DNA of 64,000 bases from Streptomyces sp. NRRL S-118 (GCF_000716335.1 NZ_KL591016.1:2999-66998), one strand, 5' to 3'. Shown: positions 26,922-38,464, counted from the first letter of the stretch. Notes: generated by a model from the letters alone, not told the origin. Made by a program: numbers and translations.

Positions 26922-26935
26922 GATTCAGCGACCCC

Positions 26936-27235
26936 TCAGAGCTTCATCAGGCTGGCGTCGTCGACCGAGGCCGAGTGGCGGGAACGGAACAGCGACACGA
27001 TGATCGCGAGCCCGACGACGACCTCCGCGGCGGCGACGACCATCGTGAAGAAGGCGATGATCTGGCCGTCGAGATTGCCGTGCAGACGGGAGAAGGCGAC
27101 GAACGCGAGGTTGCAGGCGTTGAGCATCAGCTCCACGCACATGAAGACCACGATCGCGTTCCGCCGGATCAGCACCCCGGCCGCTCCGATGGTGAACAAC
27201 AGGGCGGCCAGGTAGAGGTAGTTGACCGGGTTCAC
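26936..27235 (-). CDS. nuoK: NADH-quinone oxidoreductase subunit K
   Basis: 99-aa, three-helix membrane subunit of complex I. The two conserved membrane glutamates are recognisable in [16 protein letters not shown] and [13 protein letters not shown]. They form part of the proton path next to subunit N. The GTG start overlaps the nuoJ stop by 4 bp. Confidence 0.96.
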   Translation of the reverse strand: MNPVNYLYLAALLFTIGAAGVLIRRNAIVVFMCVELMLNACNLAFVAFSRLHGNLDGQIIAFFTMVVAAAEVVVGLAIIVSLFRSRHSASVDDASLMKL

Positions 27236-28116
27236 TGCGCGTTCTCCTCCTCACGGTCCCGGGCGTCGCCGGGCTCACGGGCCTCGGGGACGTCCCGGGC
27301 CTCGCGGTCCCCGCCGAGCCGCTCCTCGGCGCGCCGCTCCAGGGCCCGCAGGTCCTCCAGCGCCTCGCGCGACACGTCACGGATCTGGCCGCGCGCCCGC
27401 AGCGTCTTGTTGACGGTGAGCTCGGACGGCGTGCCGTCCGGCAGCAGGCCGGCGATGTCCACCGCGTTGTGCCGGGCGTAGACACCGGGCGCGGGCAGCG
27501 GCGGCAGGTGCTTGCCCTCGCGCACCCGCTGCTCGGACAGCTCCCGCTGGGTGCGGGCCCGCTCGGTGCGCTCCCGGTGCGTCAGGACCATCGCGCCGAC
27601 CGTGGCCGTGATGAGCAGCGCGCCGGTGATCTCGAAGGCGAAGACGTACTTGCTGAAGACGAGCGCCGCGAGGCCCTCCACGTTCCCTCCGGCGTTCGCC
27701 GTGCCGAGGCCGTTGAAGGTGCGCAGCGAGGCATGGCCGATGCCGGCGACGAGGAGGATGCCGAAGCCGAGCCCGCAGGCCGCGGCCAGCCAGCGCTGCC
27801 CCTTGATCGTCTCCCTGAGGGAGTCGGCGGCGGTGACGCCGACCAGCATGACGACGAAGAGGAACAGCATCATGATCGCGCCGGTGTAGACGACGATCTG
27901 GACGATGCCCAGGAAGTACGCGCCGTTGGCGAGGTAGAAGACCGCCAGGACGATCATGGTCCCGGCGAGGCACAGCGCGCTGTGCACCGCCTTGTGCATC
28001 AGGACCGTGCACAGGGCGCCGATGACGGCGATGATGCCGAGCACCCAGAACTGGACGGCCTCGCCCGTGGACGTCGCGGTCACGGCGGCCAGCGGGGCGG
28101 TGGCGAACCCGCTCAT
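27232..28116 (-). CDS. nuoJ: NADH-quinone oxidoreductase subunit J with C-terminal extension
   Basis: 294-aa membrane subunit. The first ~190 residues hold five helices and the mobile glycine-rich third helix region ([20 protein letters not shown]). The remaining ~100 residues are a charged tail ([20 protein letters not shown], ending [10 protein letters not shown]) absent from E. coli NuoJ (184 aa). The ATG start overlaps the nuoI stop (ATGA); AAGGTGA lies upstream. The tail faces the cytoplasm or periplasm and its role is unknown. Confidence 0.94.
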   Translation of the reverse strand: MSGFATAPLAAVTATSTGEAVQFWVLGIIAVIGALCTVLMHKAVHSALCLAGTMIVLAVFYLANGAYFLGIVQIVVYTGAIMMLFLFVVMLVGVTAADSLRETIKGQRWLAAACGLGFGILLVAGIGHASLRTFNGLGTANAGGNVEGLAALVFSKYVFAFEITGALLITATVGAMVLTHRERTERARTQRELSEQRVREGKHLPPLPAPGVYARHNAVDIAGLLPDGTPSELTVNKTLRARGQIRDVSREALEDLRALERRAEERLGGDREARDVPEAREPGDARDREEENAQ

Positions 28117-28751
28117 GTCCCGATCACCTTCTTCGAGGCGGGCTCGGTCGCGCCGAAGTCCGAAGCGGCTTCCTGCGGCTGCTCGCCGCCCGGTTCCTCG
28201 CCCTTGCTGACGGCGGTCTGCCGGACCGTGCCGGGCGCGGCCCCGGTGACCAGGCCCCGGTAGTAGTCCTGCTCGTCCATGCCCGGGTGGATGGCGTGGG
28301 GCGAGTCGACCATGCCCTCCTCCAGGCCCGCGAGGAGCTGCTCCTTGGTGTAGATCAGGTTCTCGCGGGAGCTGTCGGCGAGTTCGAACTCGTTCGTCAT
28401 CGTCAGCGCCCGGGTCGGGCAGGCCTCGATGCACAGCCCGCACAGGATGCAGCGGGCGTAGTTGATCTGGTAGACGCGGCCGTACCGCTCACCGGGCGAG
28501 TAGCGCTCCTCGTCGGTGTTGTCCGCGCCCTCCACGTAGATGGCGTCGGCGGGGCAGGCCCAGGCGCACAGCTCGCAGCCGACGCACTTCTCCAGGCCGT
28601 CCGGGTGCCGGTTGAGCTGGTGCCGGCCGTGGAAGCGCGGCGCCGTGGTCTTCTGCTGCTCCGGGTACTGCTCGGTCAGCCGCTTCTTGAACATGGCCTT
28701 GAAGGTCACGCCGAAGCCTGCGACCGGGTTCTGGAAGTTACTCTCGGACAC
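28113..28751 (-). CDS. nuoI: NADH-quinone oxidoreductase subunit I
   Basis: 212-aa peripheral subunit holding the N6a and N6b [4Fe-4S] clusters. Two complete CX2CX2CX3CP motifs are present: [13 protein letters not shown] and [13 protein letters not shown]. The GTG at 28751 has an excellent AAAGGAGG site and lies inside the 3' end of nuoH (14-bp overlap). A C-terminal tail of about 50 residues ([19 protein letters not shown]) extends beyond the usual length. Confidence 0.95.
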   Translation of the reverse strand: MSESNFQNPVAGFGVTFKAMFKKRLTEQYPEQQKTTAPRFHGRHQLNRHPDGLEKCVGCELCAWACPADAIYVEGADNTDEERYSPGERYGRVYQINYARCILCGLCIEACPTRALTMTNEFELADSSRENLIYTKEQLLAGLEEGMVDSPHAIHPGMDEQDYYRGLVTGAAPGTVRQTAVSKGEEPGGEQPQEAASDFGATEPASKKVIGT

Positions 28752-30102
28752 CGTCGGCCTCCTTTCCGTCACTGTCAGTATTGACCCCACCACTGACAAT
28801 CAACTCGCCCTCGCGGCGAGGCCGTCGGCGAGGCACCGGCGGCAGGCTCTGACCGGGCAGCGGCGGTACGGGGAAACCGCCGGCCATCGGGTCGAACTCG
28901 GCGGGCGGCTCGGCGGCCTCCGCCTCCTGCTTGGACTTCTTGTCGCGGAAGACGTCGGCGACGAAGGACAGCAGCAGGACCGCGATCACCGCGCCCGCGA
29001 CGTACAGCACGATCTCCTGGAAGTCGTAGTTCTCGTTGCGCAGGGCGCGGACGGTCGCCACGAGCATCAGCCAGACGACCGAGACCGGGATGAGGACCTT
29101 CCAGCCGAGCTTCATCAGCTGGTCGTAGCGGACGCGGGGCAGTGTGCCGCGCAGCCAGATGAAGAAGAACAGCAGCAGCTGCACCTTGAGGACGAACCAG
29201 AGCATCGGCCACCAGCCGTGGTTGGCGCCCTCCCAGAACGTGGAGACGGGCCACGGGGCCCGCCAGCCGCCCAGGAAGAGGGTCACCGACACCGCGGAGA
29301 CCGTCACCATGTTCACGTACTCGGCGAGCATGAACATCGCGAACTTGATGGAGCTGTACTCGGTGTTGAAGCCGCCGACCAGGTCGCCCTCGGACTCCGG
29401 CATGTCGAACGGGGCCCGGTTGGTCTCCCCCACCATGGTGACGATGTAGATGAGGAAGGAGACCGGCAGCAGCAGGACGTACCAGCGGTCCGCCTGCGCC
29501 TCGACGATCGCCGAGGTCGACATCGACCCGGAGTAGAGGAAGACGGAGGCGAAGGCGGCGCCCATCGCGATCTCGTACGAGATCATCTGCGCGCAGGAGC
29601 GCAGGCCGCCCAGGAGCGGGTAGGTCGAGCCGGACGACCAGCCGGCGAGCACGATGCCGTAGATGCCGACGGACGCGACGGCCAGGATGTAGAGCATCGC
29701 GATCGGCAGGTCGGTCAGCTGCATCGTGGTGCGCTGCCCGAAGATCGAGACCTCGTTGCTGGCCGGACCGAACGGGATCACGGCGATCGCCATGAACGCG
29801 GGGATCGCGGCGACGATCGGCGCGAGCACGTACACGACCTTGTCGGCCCGCTTGACGACCACGTCCTCCTTCAGCATCAGCTTGACGCCGTCCGCGAGGG
29901 ACTGGAGGAGACCCCACGGCCCGTGCCGGTTCGGCCCGATGCGCAGCTGCATCCAGGCCACCACCTTGCGCTCCCACACGATGGAGAACAGCACGGTGAC
30001 CATGAGGAAGGCGAAGCAGAAGACGGCCTTGACGACGACGAGCCACCACGGGTCGCGGCCGAACATCGACAGGTCTTCCGCTGCCAGGGTGTACGGGATC
30101 AT
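28738..30102 (-). CDS. nuoH: NADH-quinone oxidoreductase subunit H
   Basis: 454-aa membrane subunit that forms the quinone tunnel together with NuoB and NuoD. Characteristic stretches are [40 protein letters not shown] and [20 protein letters not shown] proline-rich cytoplasmic tail of about 90 residues follows the last helix ([20 protein letters not shown]); most bacterial NuoH proteins are about 330 aa. The start overlaps the nuoG stop (ATGA). Confidence 0.95.
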   Translation of the reverse strand: MIPYTLAAEDLSMFGRDPWWLVVVKAVFCFAFLMVTVLFSIVWERKVVAWMQLRIGPNRHGPWGLLQSLADGVKLMLKEDVVVKRADKVVYVLAPIVAAIPAFMAIAVIPFGPASNEVSIFGQRTTMQLTDLPIAMLYILAVASVGIYGIVLAGWSSGSTYPLLGGLRSCAQMISYEIAMGAAFASVFLYSGSMSTSAIVEAQADRWYVLLLPVSFLIYIVTMVGETNRAPFDMPESEGDLVGGFNTEYSSIKFAMFMLAEYVNMVTVSAVSVTLFLGGWRAPWPVSTFWEGANHGWWPMLWFVLKVQLLLFFFIWLRGTLPRVRYDQLMKLGWKVLIPVSVVWLMLVATVRALRNENYDFQEIVLYVAGAVIAVLLLSFVADVFRDKKSKQEAEAAEPPAEFDPMAGGFPVPPLPGQSLPPVPRRRPRREGELIVSGGVNTDSDGKEADGVRE

Positions 30103-32588
30103 GCCTCCACCTCCGTGGGGGCCGCGGAGTTCGGGGTCGCGGGGGCGATGCGGACCAGCCGGCCGGGCGCGGCGCCCGTGGTGGACAGCACACCGCCGGG
30201 GGTCGAGTTGAGCGGGAGCCAGACCACGCGGTCGGGCATCGGCGTGACCCGGAGCGGGAGTTCGACCACGCCGGACGGGCCCGTCACCGCCAGCAGGTCG
30301 CCGTCCTTGACGCCCGTCTCGGCCGCGGTCGCCGGGGAGAGGCGGGCGACCGAGGCGTGCCGGGTGCCGGCCAGGGCCTCGTCGCCCTGCTGGAGGACGC
30401 CGAGGTCGAGCAGCATGCGGTGCCCGGCCAGGACCGCCTCGCCCGCGCCCGCGCGGGGCAGCGGCCGTGCGGACTCCGCCGGGGCGGCCGCCCGCGTGCC
30501 GTCCCAGGCGCCGAGCCGGTCCAGTTCGCGGCGCACGGCCTTCACGTCCGGCAGCGCGAAATGGACGTCGAGGGCGTCGGCCAGCATGTGCAGCACCCGC
30601 GCGTCGGCCGGGGCGGGCGGCCGCGTCATGTGCTGCGGCTTCAGCGCGGCGTCGAACATCCGCACCCTGCCCTCCCAGTTGAGGAAGGTGCCGGACTTCT
30701 CGGCGACCGCGGCCACCGGGAACACGACGTCCGCCCGCTCGGTGACCTCGCCCGGGCGCAGCTCCAGCGACACGACGAACGCCGCGTCGAGGGCCTCCCG
30801 CGCGCGGGCCGGATCGGGCAGGTCGGCGAGCTCCACGCCCGCGACGACGAGGGCGCCCAGCTCACCGGTGGCCGCGGCCTCCACGATCTGGCCCGTGTCC
30901 CGGCCGTACCGGTGCGGCAGCTCCCGTACGCCCCAGGCGGTGGCGACCTCCTCCCGCGCGCGCGGGTCGGTCGCGGGACGCCCGCCGGGCAGCAGCGACG
31001 GGATCGCGCCCGCCCAGAGCGCGCCGCGCTCACCGGCCCGGCGCGGGATCCACACCAGCTCCGCCCCGGTCGCCGCCGCGGCCCGCACGGCGGCGGACAG
31101 CGCGCCCGGCACACCGGCCAGCCGCTCACCGACCACGATCACCGCGCCGGGTGCGCGCAGCGCCTCCGATGCCGTGGTCCCGCCGGCGTCCAGCCCGGTC
31201 CCGGAGGCGAGCGCGTCGAACCACTCGGTCTCGGTACCGGGCGCGGCCGGCAGGAGCGTGCCTCCCGCCTTCTCCAGGCCCCGGGTGGCGTACGGTGCCA
31301 GCGCGAAGGTGCGCTGGCCGCGCTTGCGCCACGCCTTGCGCAGCCGCAGGAAGACCCCGGGCGCCTCCTCCTCGGCCTCCAGGCCGGCGAGCAGCACCGC
31401 CGGGGCCCGCTCCAGGGACGCGTACGTGACGCCGTGGTCCCGTCCGCGTCCGGCGACGCGGGCGGCGAGGAAGTCGGCCTCCTCGCTGCTGTGCACGCGG
31501 GCGCGGAAGTCGATGTCGTTGGTGTCGAGGGCGACCCGGGCGAACTTGGCGTACGCGTAGGCGTCCTCGACGGTCAGCCGGCCGCCGGTGAGGACGCCGG
31601 TGCGCCCCCGGACCAGGCCGCGCGCCGCCGCCTCCAGCGCCTCCGGCCAGCTGGCCGGCTCCAGCTCACCCGTCCCGGCGCTGCGCACCAGCGGCGTGGT
31701 GAGCCGGTCGCGCTGCTGCGCGTACCGGAACGCGAAGCGCCCCTTGTCGCACAGCCACTCCTCGTTGACCTCCGGGTCCTCGGCGGCCAGCCGCCGCATG
31801 ACCTTGCCGCGCCGGTGGTCGGTGCGGGTGGCACAGCCTCCCGCGCAGTGCTCGCACACCGAGGGGCTGGAGACCAGGTCGAAGGGGCGGGAGCGGAACC
31901 GGTACGCCGCCGAGGTCAGCGCGCCGACCGGGCAGATCTGGATGGTGTTGCCGGAGAAGTACGACTCGAACGGGTCGCCCTCGCCGGTGCCGACCTGCTG
32001 GAGCGCCCCGCGCTCGATCAGCTCGATCATCGGGTCGCCGGCGACCTGGTTGGAGAAGCGGGTGCAGCGGGCGCACAGCACGCACCGCTCGCGGTCGAGC
32101 AGCACCTGTGCGGAGATCGGCACGGGCTTGGCGTACGTCCGCTTCCGCCCTTCGAAGCGGGAGTCGGCCCGGCCGTGCGACATCGCCTGGTTCTGCAGCG
32201 GGCACTCGCCGCCCTTGTCGCAGACGGGACAGTCCAGCGGGTGGTTGATGAGCAGCAGCTCCATCACGCCCACCTGCGCCTTCTCCGCGACGGGCGAGGT
32301 CAGCTGGGTCCTGACGACCATGCCGTCGGTGCAGGTGATGGTGCAGGAGGCCATCGGCTTGCGCTGGCCCTCCACCTCGACGATGCACTGCCGGCAGGCG
32401 CCGGCCGGGTCGAGGAGCGGGTGGTCGCAGAACCGGGGGATCTCGATGCCGAGCTGCTCGGCGGCGCGGATGACCAGCGTCCCCTTGGGGACGGAGATCT
32501 CGGCCCCGTCGATGGTGAGCGTGACGAGGTCTTCGGGCGGGACGGCCGCGCCGCCGCCCCCTGCGGGGCTGGATGCCATGACGGTCAC
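30099..32588 (-). CDS. nuoG: NADH-quinone oxidoreductase subunit G
   Basis: 829-aa iron-sulfur subunit. In order: a ferredoxin-like [2Fe-2S] domain (N1b; [15 protein letters not shown]), the His-Cys N5 motif ([17 protein letters not shown]), the N4 motif ([10 protein letters not shown]), and a molybdopterin-like domain that begins with CEHCAGGC plus a later Cys in [10 protein letters not shown], the ligands of cluster N7. The C-terminal half is divergent. The GTG at 32588 has GGAGG upstream and overlaps the nuoF stop; ATG 32579 is an alternative. Confidence 0.94.
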   Translation of the reverse strand: MTVMASSPAGGGGAAVPPEDLVTLTIDGAEISVPKGTLVIRAAEQLGIEIPRFCDHPLLDPAGACRQCIVEVEGQRKPMASCTITCTDGMVVRTQLTSPVAEKAQVGVMELLLINHPLDCPVCDKGGECPLQNQAMSHGRADSRFEGRKRTYAKPVPISAQVLLDRERCVLCARCTRFSNQVAGDPMIELIERGALQQVGTGEGDPFESYFSGNTIQICPVGALTSAAYRFRSRPFDLVSSPSVCEHCAGGCATRTDHRRGKVMRRLAAEDPEVNEEWLCDKGRFAFRYAQQRDRLTTPLVRSAGTGELEPASWPEALEAAARGLVRGRTGVLTGGRLTVEDAYAYAKFARVALDTNDIDFRARVHSSEEADFLAARVAGRGRDHGVTYASLERAPAVLLAGLEAEEEAPGVFLRLRKAWRKRGQRTFALAPYATRGLEKAGGTLLPAAPGTETEWFDALASGTGLDAGGTTASEALRAPGAVIVVGERLAGVPGALSAAVRAAAATGAELVWIPRRAGERGALWAGAIPSLLPGGRPATDPRAREEVATAWGVRELPHRYGRDTGQIVEAAATGELGALVVAGVELADLPDPARAREALDAAFVVSLELRPGEVTERADVVFPVAAVAEKSGTFLNWEGRVRMFDAALKPQHMTRPPAPADARVLHMLADALDVHFALPDVKAVRRELDRLGAWDGTRAAAPAESARPLPRAGAGEAVLAGHRMLLDLGVLQQGDEALAGTRHASVARLSPATAAETGVKDGDLLAVTGPSGVVELPLRVTPMPDRVVWLPLNSTPGGVLSTTGAAPGRLVRIAPATPNSAAPTEVEA

Positions 32589-33928
32589 GCCGTCACCTCC
32601 ACGTGGTTGTCCGCCCAGGCGGTCGACTTGGCCGGGTCGAAGGGGCAGCCCTTGCCCGTGATGTGCTGCTCGTACTCGTCGCGGAAGTACTTCAGCGAGG
32701 AGAAGATCGGCGATGCGGCGCCGTCACCGAGGGCGCAGAAGGACTTGCCGTTGATGTTGTCGGCGATGTCGTTGAGCTTGTCGAGGTCGCTCATGGCGCC
32801 CTTGCCGGCTTCGATGTCCCGGAGCAACTGGACGAGCCAGTACGTGCCTTCGCGGCAGGGCGTGCACTTGCCGCACGACTCGTGGGCGTAGAACTCGGTC
32901 CACCGGGTCACGGCCCGCACGACACAGGTCGTCTCGTCGAAGCACTGGAGCGCCTTGGTGCCGAGCATCGAGCCGGCGGCGCCCACGCCCTCGTAGTCGA
33001 GCGGGACGTCGAGGTGCTCGTCGGTGAACATCGGCGTGGAGGACCCGCCGGGCGTCCAGAACTTCAGCCGGTGGCCCGGCCGCATGCCGCCGCCCATGTC
33101 GAGCAGCTGGCGCAGCGTGACGCCGAGCGGCGCCTCGTACTGGCCGGGCGAGGCGACGTGGCCGCTGAGCGAGTACAGCGTGAAGCCGGGGGACTTGTCG
33201 CTGCCCATCGACTTGAACCAGTCCTTGCCCCGGTTCAGGATCGCGGGAACCGACGCGATCGACTCGACGTTGTTCACCACAGTGGGGCACGCGTACAGAC
33301 CGGCGACCGCGGGGAAGGGGGGACGCAGCCGGGGCTGGCCACGGCGGCCTTCGAGCGAGTCGAGCAGCGCGGTCTCCTCACCGCAGATGTACGCGCCGGC
33401 GCCCGCGTGCACGGTGAGTTCGAGGTCGAGTCCGCTGCCGAGGATGTTCGTGCCGAGGTAGCCCGCCGCGTACGCCTCGCGCACGGCTTCGTGCAGCCGT
33501 CGCAGGACGGGCACGACTTCGCCGCGCAGATAGATGAAGGCATGGCTGGACCGGATCGCGTAGCAGGCGATCACGATCCCCTCGATGAGGGAATGCGGGT
33601 TCGCGAAGAGGAGCGGGATGTCCTTGCAGGTCCCGGGCTCCGATTCGTCGGCGTTGACAACAAGATAGTGCGGCTTGCCGTCTCCCTGCGGGATGAACTG
33701 CCACTTCATGCCGGTGGGGAAGCCCGCGCCGCCCCGGCCGCGCAGGCCGGAGTCCTTGACGTACGCGATGACGTCGTCGGGCGTCATCGCGAGGGCCTTC
33801 CTCAGCCCCTCGTACCCGTCGTGCCGCTGGTAGGTGTCCAGCGTCCAGGAGCCCGGCTGGTCCCAGAAGGCCGACAGGACCGGTGCGAGCAGCTTCTCGG
33901 GGCTGGTCATCTCGGTCGCCAACGTCAT
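32585..33928 (-). CDS. nuoF: NADH-quinone oxidoreductase subunit F
   Basis: 447-aa NADH-binding subunit with FMN and cluster N3. The FMN/NADH loop is [16 protein letters not shown], followed by [31 protein letters not shown] and the cluster motif [12 protein letters not shown]. Start at ATG 33928, with GGAGGGGGAG upstream, overlapping the nuoE stop. Length is normal. Confidence 0.96.
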   Translation of the reverse strand: MTLATEMTSPEKLLAPVLSAFWDQPGSWTLDTYQRHDGYEGLRKALAMTPDDVIAYVKDSGLRGRGGAGFPTGMKWQFIPQGDGKPHYLVVNADESEPGTCKDIPLLFANPHSLIEGIVIACYAIRSSHAFIYLRGEVVPVLRRLHEAVREAYAAGYLGTNILGSGLDLELTVHAGAGAYICGEETALLDSLEGRRGQPRLRPPFPAVAGLYACPTVVNNVESIASVPAILNRGKDWFKSMGSDKSPGFTLYSLSGHVASPGQYEAPLGVTLRQLLDMGGGMRPGHRLKFWTPGGSSTPMFTDEHLDVPLDYEGVGAAGSMLGTKALQCFDETTCVVRAVTRWTEFYAHESCGKCTPCREGTYWLVQLLRDIEAGKGAMSDLDKLNDIADNINGKSFCALGDGAASPIFSSLKYFRDEYEQHITGKGCPFDPAKSTAWADNHVEVTA

Positions 33929-34821
33929 CACTCCCCCTCCTCGTCGACCGGGCCGACCGGACCGGACGGGTGCTGCGGGTCGGAGGCCGAGGTCGGCTGC
34001 GGCGCGTCGTGCGAGCTCAGGTGTCCGGAGCCGGGCATGGGCGCGTCGTGCGGGGCGGCGTCCTGCGGGGCCTCGCCGCGCGGGTGCACCACGCGCGCGC
34101 CGGGTGCGGCCTCGCCCTTGGCGAGCCGGAGCCCGACCAGGGAGGCGGGGCCCGCGCCGCCCGTCGCCTCCACCGCGCCGGGGCGCTCGTCGGGGAAGCC
34201 GGCCAGGATCCGGGCGGTCTCCTTGTACGTGCACAGGGGTGCGCCGCGCGTCGGCGTGACGGGGCGGCCGGCGCGCAGGTCGTCGACGAGCCTCCTGGCC
34301 GACTCGGGGGTCTGGTTGTCGAAGAATTCCCAGTTGACCATCACGACGGGGGCGAAGTCGCAGGCGGCGTTGCACTCGATGTGCTCGAGGGTGACCTTGC
34401 CGTCCTCGGTGGTCTCGTTGTTGCCGACGCCGAGGTGCTGCTTGAGCTCGTCGAAGATGGCGTCGCCGCCCATGACGGCGCACAGGGTGTTGGTGCACAC
34501 CCCGACCTGGTAGTCGCCGGAGGGCTTGCGCCGGTACATGGAGTAGAAGGTGGCGACGGCGGTGACCTCGGCGGTGGTCAGGCCCAGGGTCTGGGCGCAG
34601 TACCTCATGCCGGTGCGGGAGACGTACCCCTCCTCCGCCTGCACCAGGTGCAGCAGCGGCAGCAGCGCGGAGCGGCTGTCCGGGTAGCGGCCGATGATCG
34701 CCTCGGCGTCCGCGTCCAGCCGGGCCCGCACCTCGTCGGGGTAGTCCGGGGCGGGGAGCTGCGGCATCCCCAGGCTGGTGGGGGGTTCGGGGGTTCCCCC
34801 CCGAGAAGACACAGTGGTCAC
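33928..34821 (-). CDS. nuoE: NADH-quinone oxidoreductase subunit E with long C-terminal tail
   Basis: 297-aa subunit with the N1a [2Fe-2S] cluster, ligated by Cys in [13 protein letters not shown] and [10 protein letters not shown]. The core ends near residue 200 ([15 protein letters not shown]). A tail of about 90 residues, rich in Pro, His, Ala and Asp, follows ([20 protein letters not shown]). E. coli NuoE is 166 aa. The GTG start overlaps the nuoD stop (GTGA). An in-frame ATG 18 codons on ([12 protein letters not shown]) is an alternative start. Confidence 0.94.
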   Translation of the reverse strand: MTTVSSRGGTPEPPTSLGMPQLPAPDYPDEVRARLDADAEAIIGRYPDSRSALLPLLHLVQAEEGYVSRTGMRYCAQTLGLTTAEVTAVATFYSMYRRKPSGDYQVGVCTNTLCAVMGGDAIFDELKQHLGVGNNETTEDGKVTLEHIECNAACDFAPVVMVNWEFFDNQTPESARRLVDDLRAGRPVTPTRGAPLCTYKETARILAGFPDERPGAVEATGGAGPASLVGLRLAKGEAAPGARVVHPRGEAPQDAAPHDAPMPGSGHLSSHDAPQPTSASDPQHPSGPVGPVDEEGE

Positions 34822-36140
34822 CGGTCGACGCCTCCCATCACGGGGTCGATGGACGCGACGGCGACGATGACGTCGGCGACCATGCCGCCTTCGCACATCG
34901 CTGCCATGGCCTGGAGGTTGGTGAAGGACGGGTCGCGGAAGTGGACCCGGTAGGGGCGGGTGCCGCCGTCGGAGACGACGTGCACACCGAGCTCGCCCTT
35001 GGGCGACTCGACCGCGGTGTACGTCTGGCCGGGCGGCACCCGGAAGCCCTCGGTCACCAGCTTGAAGTGGTGGATCAGGGCCTCCATGGAGGTGCCCATG
35101 ATCTTCTTGATGTGGTCGAGGGAGTTGCCGAGGCCGTCGGGGCCCAGGGCGAGCTGGGCGGGCCAGGCGATCTTCCTGTCGGCGACCATCACCGGGCCCG
35201 GCTCCAGCCGGGCCAGGCACTGCTCGACGATCCGCAGCGACTGGCGCATCTCCTCCAGCCGGATGAGGAAGCGGCCGTAGGCGTCGCAGGACTCGGCGGT
35301 CGGCACGTCGAAGTCGTACGTCTCGTAGCCGCAGTACGGGTCGGTCTTGCGCAGGTCGTGCGGGAGCCCGGTGGCGCGCAGGATGGGGCCGGTGGCGCCG
35401 AGGGCCATGCAGCCGGACAGGTCGAGGTAGCCGACGTCCTGCATGCGGGCCTTGAAGATGGGGTTGCCGGTGGCGAGCTTGTCGTACTCCGGCATGTTCT
35501 TCTTCATCGTCTTCACGAACTCGCGAAGCTGGTCGATGGCACCGGGCGGCAGGTCCTGGGCGAGGCCGCCGGGCCGGATGAACGCGTGGTTCATGCGCAG
35601 GCCGGTGATCAGCTCGTACAGGTCCAGGATCATCTCGCGGTCCCGGAAGCCGTAGATCATGATCGTGGTGGCGCCGAGCTCCATGCCGCCGGTGGCGATG
35701 CACACCAGGTGGGAGGAGATCCGGTTGAGCTCCATCAGCAGGACGCGGATGACGGTCGCCCGGTCGGGGATCTGGTCCTCGATGCCGAGCAGCTGCTCGA
35801 CGCCCAGGCAGTACGCCGCCTCGTTGAAGAACGGCGTCAGGTAGTCCATGCGCGTGACGAACGTGGTGCCCTGCGTCCAGGTCCGGTACTCGAGGTTCTT
35901 CTCGATGCCGGTGTGGAGGTAGCCGATGCCGCAGCGGGCCTCGGTGACGGTCTCACCGTCGAGCTCCAGGATGAGCCGCAGCACGCCGTGGGTGGACGGG
36001 TGCTGGGGGCCCATGTTGACGACGATCCGCTCGTCGTCGGCCTTGGCCGCCGACTGGACGACCTCGTCCCAGTCGCCGCCGGTGACCGTGTAGACGGTGC
36101 CCTCGGTGGTTTCGCGGGCGCTGGCAGGTGGAGTGGTCAC
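34818..36140 (-). CDS. nuoD: NADH-quinone oxidoreductase subunit D
   Basis: 440-aa subunit related to [NiFe]-hydrogenase large subunits; it forms the quinone-reduction site with NuoB. Landmarks are [17 protein letters not shown] (the conserved His loop), [19 protein letters not shown] and [12 protein letters not shown]. It is separate from NuoC, unlike the E. coli fusion. The GTG start overlaps the nuoC stop. Confidence 0.96.
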   Translation of the reverse strand: MTTPPASARETTEGTVYTVTGGDWDEVVQSAAKADDERIVVNMGPQHPSTHGVLRLILELDGETVTEARCGIGYLHTGIEKNLEYRTWTQGTTFVTRMDYLTPFFNEAAYCLGVEQLLGIEDQIPDRATVIRVLLMELNRISSHLVCIATGGMELGATTIMIYGFRDREMILDLYELITGLRMNHAFIRPGGLAQDLPPGAIDQLREFVKTMKKNMPEYDKLATGNPIFKARMQDVGYLDLSGCMALGATGPILRATGLPHDLRKTDPYCGYETYDFDVPTAESCDAYGRFLIRLEEMRQSLRIVEQCLARLEPGPVMVADRKIAWPAQLALGPDGLGNSLDHIKKIMGTSMEALIHHFKLVTEGFRVPPGQTYTAVESPKGELGVHVVSDGGTRPYRVHFRDPSFTNLQAMAAMCEGGMVADVIVAVASIDPVMGGVDR

Positions 36141-36865
36141 GAGTACGACCTCCGCTGGTCCGGAGCCGGGATCTGGGCGCCCTTGTACTCGACGGGGATG
36201 CCGCCGAGGGGGTAGTCCTTGCGCTGCGGGAAGCCCTGCCAGTCGTCGGGCATCATGATCCGGGTCAGGGCGGGGTGGCCGTCGAAGATCAGGCCGAAGA
36301 AGTCGTACGTCTCGCGCTCGTGCCAGTCGTTGGTCGGGTACACCGCGACCAGCGAGGGGACGCGCGGGTCGCTGTCCGGGGCGGAGACCTCCAGGCGGAT
36401 CAGCCGGCCGTGGGTGAGCGAGCGCAGGTGGTACACGGCGTGCAGCTCGCGGCCCTTGTCGCCGGGGTAGTGGACACCGCTCACGCCCGTGCAGAGCTCG
36501 AAGCGGAGGGCGGGGTCGTCGCGCAGGGTGCGGGCGACGCGCACGAGGTGCTCGCGGGCGATGTGGAAGGTGAGCTCGCCGCGGTCGACGACCGTCTTCT
36601 CGATCGCGTGGTCGGGCAGGAGCCCCTGCTCCTCCAGGGCGCCCTCCAGCTCGTCGGCGACCTCGTCGAACCAGCCCCCGTAGGGGCGGACGGCCTCGCC
36701 GGGCAGGCGGACGGAGCGGACCAGGCCGCCGTAGCCGGAGGTGTCGCCGCCGTTGTTCGCGCCGAACATGCCGCGCTGGACGCGGATCTCCTCGCCCTGG
36801 TCGCCGCGCTGCCCGGGCAGGTTCTGCGCGCTGAGGTCCTTCTCGGGGTTCGGCTGCTCGCTCAC
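36137..36865 (-). CDS. nuoC: NADH-quinone oxidoreductase subunit C
   Basis: 242-aa 30-kDa subunit of the hydrophilic arm. The signature [19 protein letters not shown] is present and the usual end DYPLGG is followed by a short tail. An N-terminal extension of about 50 residues ([20 protein letters not shown]) is common in actinobacteria. GTG start overlapping the nuoB stop. Confidence 0.95.
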   Translation of the reverse strand: MSEQPNPEKDLSAQNLPGQRGDQGEEIRVQRGMFGANNGGDTSGYGGLVRSVRLPGEAVRPYGGWFDEVADELEGALEEQGLLPDHAIEKTVVDRGELTFHIAREHLVRVARTLRDDPALRFELCTGVSGVHYPGDKGRELHAVYHLRSLTHGRLIRLEVSAPDSDPRVPSLVAVYPTNDWHERETYDFFGLIFDGHPALTRIMMPDDWQGFPQRKDYPLGGIPVEYKGAQIPAPDQRRSYS

Positions 36866-37416
36866 CGCAGGAGCCCCTTCATCTCGATGGTCGGCAGCGC
36901 CTTGAGCGCCGCCTCCTCCGCCTCGCGGGCGGCTTCCCGGGCGTTGACCCCGAGCTTGGAGCTCTGGATCTTCTGGTGGAGCTTGAGGATCGCGTCCATC
37001 AGCATCTCCGGACGGGGCGGGCATCCCGGCAGATAGATGTCGACCGGGACGATGTGGTCCACGCCCTGCACAATCGCGTAATTGTTGAACATTCCGCCCG
37101 ACGAGGCGCACACGCCCATGGAGATCACCCACTTCGGGCTGGGCATCTGGTCGTAGACCTGGCGCAGGACGGGCGCCATCTTCTGGCTCACCCGGCCCGC
37201 CACGATCATCAGGTCGGCCTGGCGCGGCGAGCCGCGGAAGACCTCCATGCCGAAGCGCGCCAGGTCGTACCGCCCGGCGCCGGTCGTCATCATCTCGATG
37301 GCGCAGCAGGCGAGACCGAAGGTCGCGGGGAAGACGGACGCCTTGCGCACCCAGCCCGCGGCCTGTTCGACCGTCGTCAGCAGAAAACCGCTCGGCAGCT
37401 TCTCTTCGAGTCCCAT
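36862..37416 (-). CDS. nuoB: NADH-quinone oxidoreductase subunit B
   Basis: 184-aa subunit carrying cluster N2, the direct electron donor to quinone. The four ligands are visible: the tandem pair in [11 protein letters not shown], Cys in [11 protein letters not shown] and Cys in [30 protein letters not shown] is typical. A C-terminal helix of about 25 residues ([17 protein letters not shown]) is extra. Start at ATG 37416, 28 bp after nuoA. Confidence 0.97.
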   Translation of the reverse strand: MGLEEKLPSGFLLTTVEQAAGWVRKASVFPATFGLACCAIEMMTTGAGRYDLARFGMEVFRGSPRQADLMIVAGRVSQKMAPVLRQVYDQMPSPKWVISMGVCASSGGMFNNYAIVQGVDHIVPVDIYLPGCPPRPEMLMDAILKLHQKIQSSKLGVNAREAAREAEEAALKALPTIEMKGLLR

Positions 37417-37444
37417 GTAGGTGCCCCTCAGCCCCTTAAGTCCC

Positions 37445-37804
37445 TCAGTCCCAGTCCAGGCCGCCGCGCCGCCACACGTACGCGTAGGCGACGAAGACGG
37501 TGAGCACGAAGAGCAGCATCTCCACGAGCCCGAACAGCCCGAGCGCGTCGAAGCTGACGGCCCAGGGATAGAGGAAGACGATCTCGATGTCGAAGACGAT
37601 GAAGAGCATCGCCGTCAGGTAGTACTTGATGGGGAAGCGGCCACCACCGGCCGGAGTGGGTGTCGGCTCGATACCGCACTCGTACGCCTCAAGCTTCGCC
37701 CTGTTGTACCTCTTTGGGCCGATAAGCGTGGCCATGACCACGGAGAAGATCGCAAACCCTGCCCCGAGGGCGCCGAGCACGAGGATGGGCGCGTAGGCAT
37801 TCAC
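37445..37804 (-). CDS. nuoA: NADH-quinone oxidoreductase subunit A
   Basis: 119-aa three-helix membrane subunit and first gene of the operon. Conserved parts are [39 protein letters not shown] and the final helix [19 protein letters not shown] chose GTG 37804, preceded by AAGGAG; the frame extends to 37846 but without a ribosome site. The leader upstream carries a Rex operator 79 bp before the start. Confidence 0.95.
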   Translation of the reverse strand: MNAYAPILVLGALGAGFAIFSVVMATLIGPKRYNRAKLEAYECGIEPTPTPAGGGRFPIKYYLTAMLFIVFDIEIVFLYPWAVSFDALGLFGLVEMLLFVLTVFVAYAYVWRRGGLDWD

Positions 37805-37882
37805 GCTCCTCGCTCCTTCCAGTCGTCCTTGACCGTTGGACCGCACCGGGCATCCGTCTCGCCGCCTCGGGAGATCGCGTAC

Positions 37883-37900
37883 ATGTGAGGCAGTTCACAA
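37883..37900. promoter_or_regulatory. Rex operator upstream of nuoA
   Basis: Read on the minus strand the site is TTGTGA-ACTGCC-TCACAT. The Streptomyces Rex consensus is TTGTGA-N6-TCACAA, so 11 of 12 conserved bases match. In S. coelicolor, Rex is known to bind upstream of nuoA, cydA and rex itself and releases DNA when NADH/NAD rises. This site therefore probably couples complex I expression to redox state. Confidence 0.85.
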
Positions 37901-37934
37901 GCCCGACTGCTTCGCATCCTATGCCCGTCGATCT

Positions 37935-37948
37935 GTGATCTGCGACAC
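37935..37948. promoter_or_regulatory. Crp-like site near the nuo promoter
   Basis: GTG-ATCTGC-GACAC matches the Streptomyces Crp pattern GTG-N6-GNCAC exactly. It lies 35 bp beyond the Rex site as seen from nuoA. Such a short motif can occur by chance, so position is the main support. Confidence 0.45.
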
Positions 37949-38244
37949 GGGGTACGACAACGTCTTTGTGATCTCCACCACCTGGCGAAGGATCATGAAT
38001 CCCGATGAGCGCCGATCTTCATACGGAGTGTGTCGACGGGGGTGCGGTATGTGACAAGAAGGGGGGTTACCGCTGGTCGGAGGGGGCTTGCCCTATCAAG
38101 GGATGTCCACTACAGGCAAATTCGCCCTGGACTCCTCCGGGTGATATAGGCGCTTCACCTCACTCGCCCGAGGGGTGCGCGGGGACCGATGTGGACGCGT
38201 GCGCGGTTTCACGATCTTTCGGGCGTCCGGGCGGCGACCTCTCC

Positions 38245-38258
38245 GTGACCTGCGTCAC
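38245..38258. promoter_or_regulatory. Crp-like site upstream of the NlpC/P60 gene
   Basis: GTGAC-CTGC-GTCAC is a perfect 5-bp-arm palindrome and fits the Streptomyces Crp pattern GTG-N6-GNCAC. It is 239 bp before the hydrolase start. Streptomyces Crp is known to control germination and cell-wall hydrolase genes, which suits this neighbour. Confidence 0.6.
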
Positions 38259-38464
38259 TCGGAATCCATGCCGCCGAAAGCGGGCTTGGCCACGCGGGTG
38301 AAGGGATGGTAAGCGCGCGGCAATTCGGGCGTTTCGCGGAAACCCCATGATCACGGGCTTGATCACGTGCGTCCGTATTGTCCGTTACGGCGTCAATAAG
38401 GTCCACGGGGAAGCGGATTCACACATTCCACGCGCAACTGTGGCGCACACCACGTTTCTTGAAG

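Noticed and set aside
28540..31560. A 1006-codon open frame on the plus strand opposite nuoG/nuoH
   Set aside because: It is antisense to well-recognised complex I genes, its translation is low-complexity, and long antisense frames are expected in very GC-rich DNA.
38006..38302. A 98-codon cysteine-rich frame in the nuoA-NlpC gap
   Set aside because: Third-position GC is only moderate, there is no ribosome site, and it overlaps several regulatory motifs; it looks non-coding.
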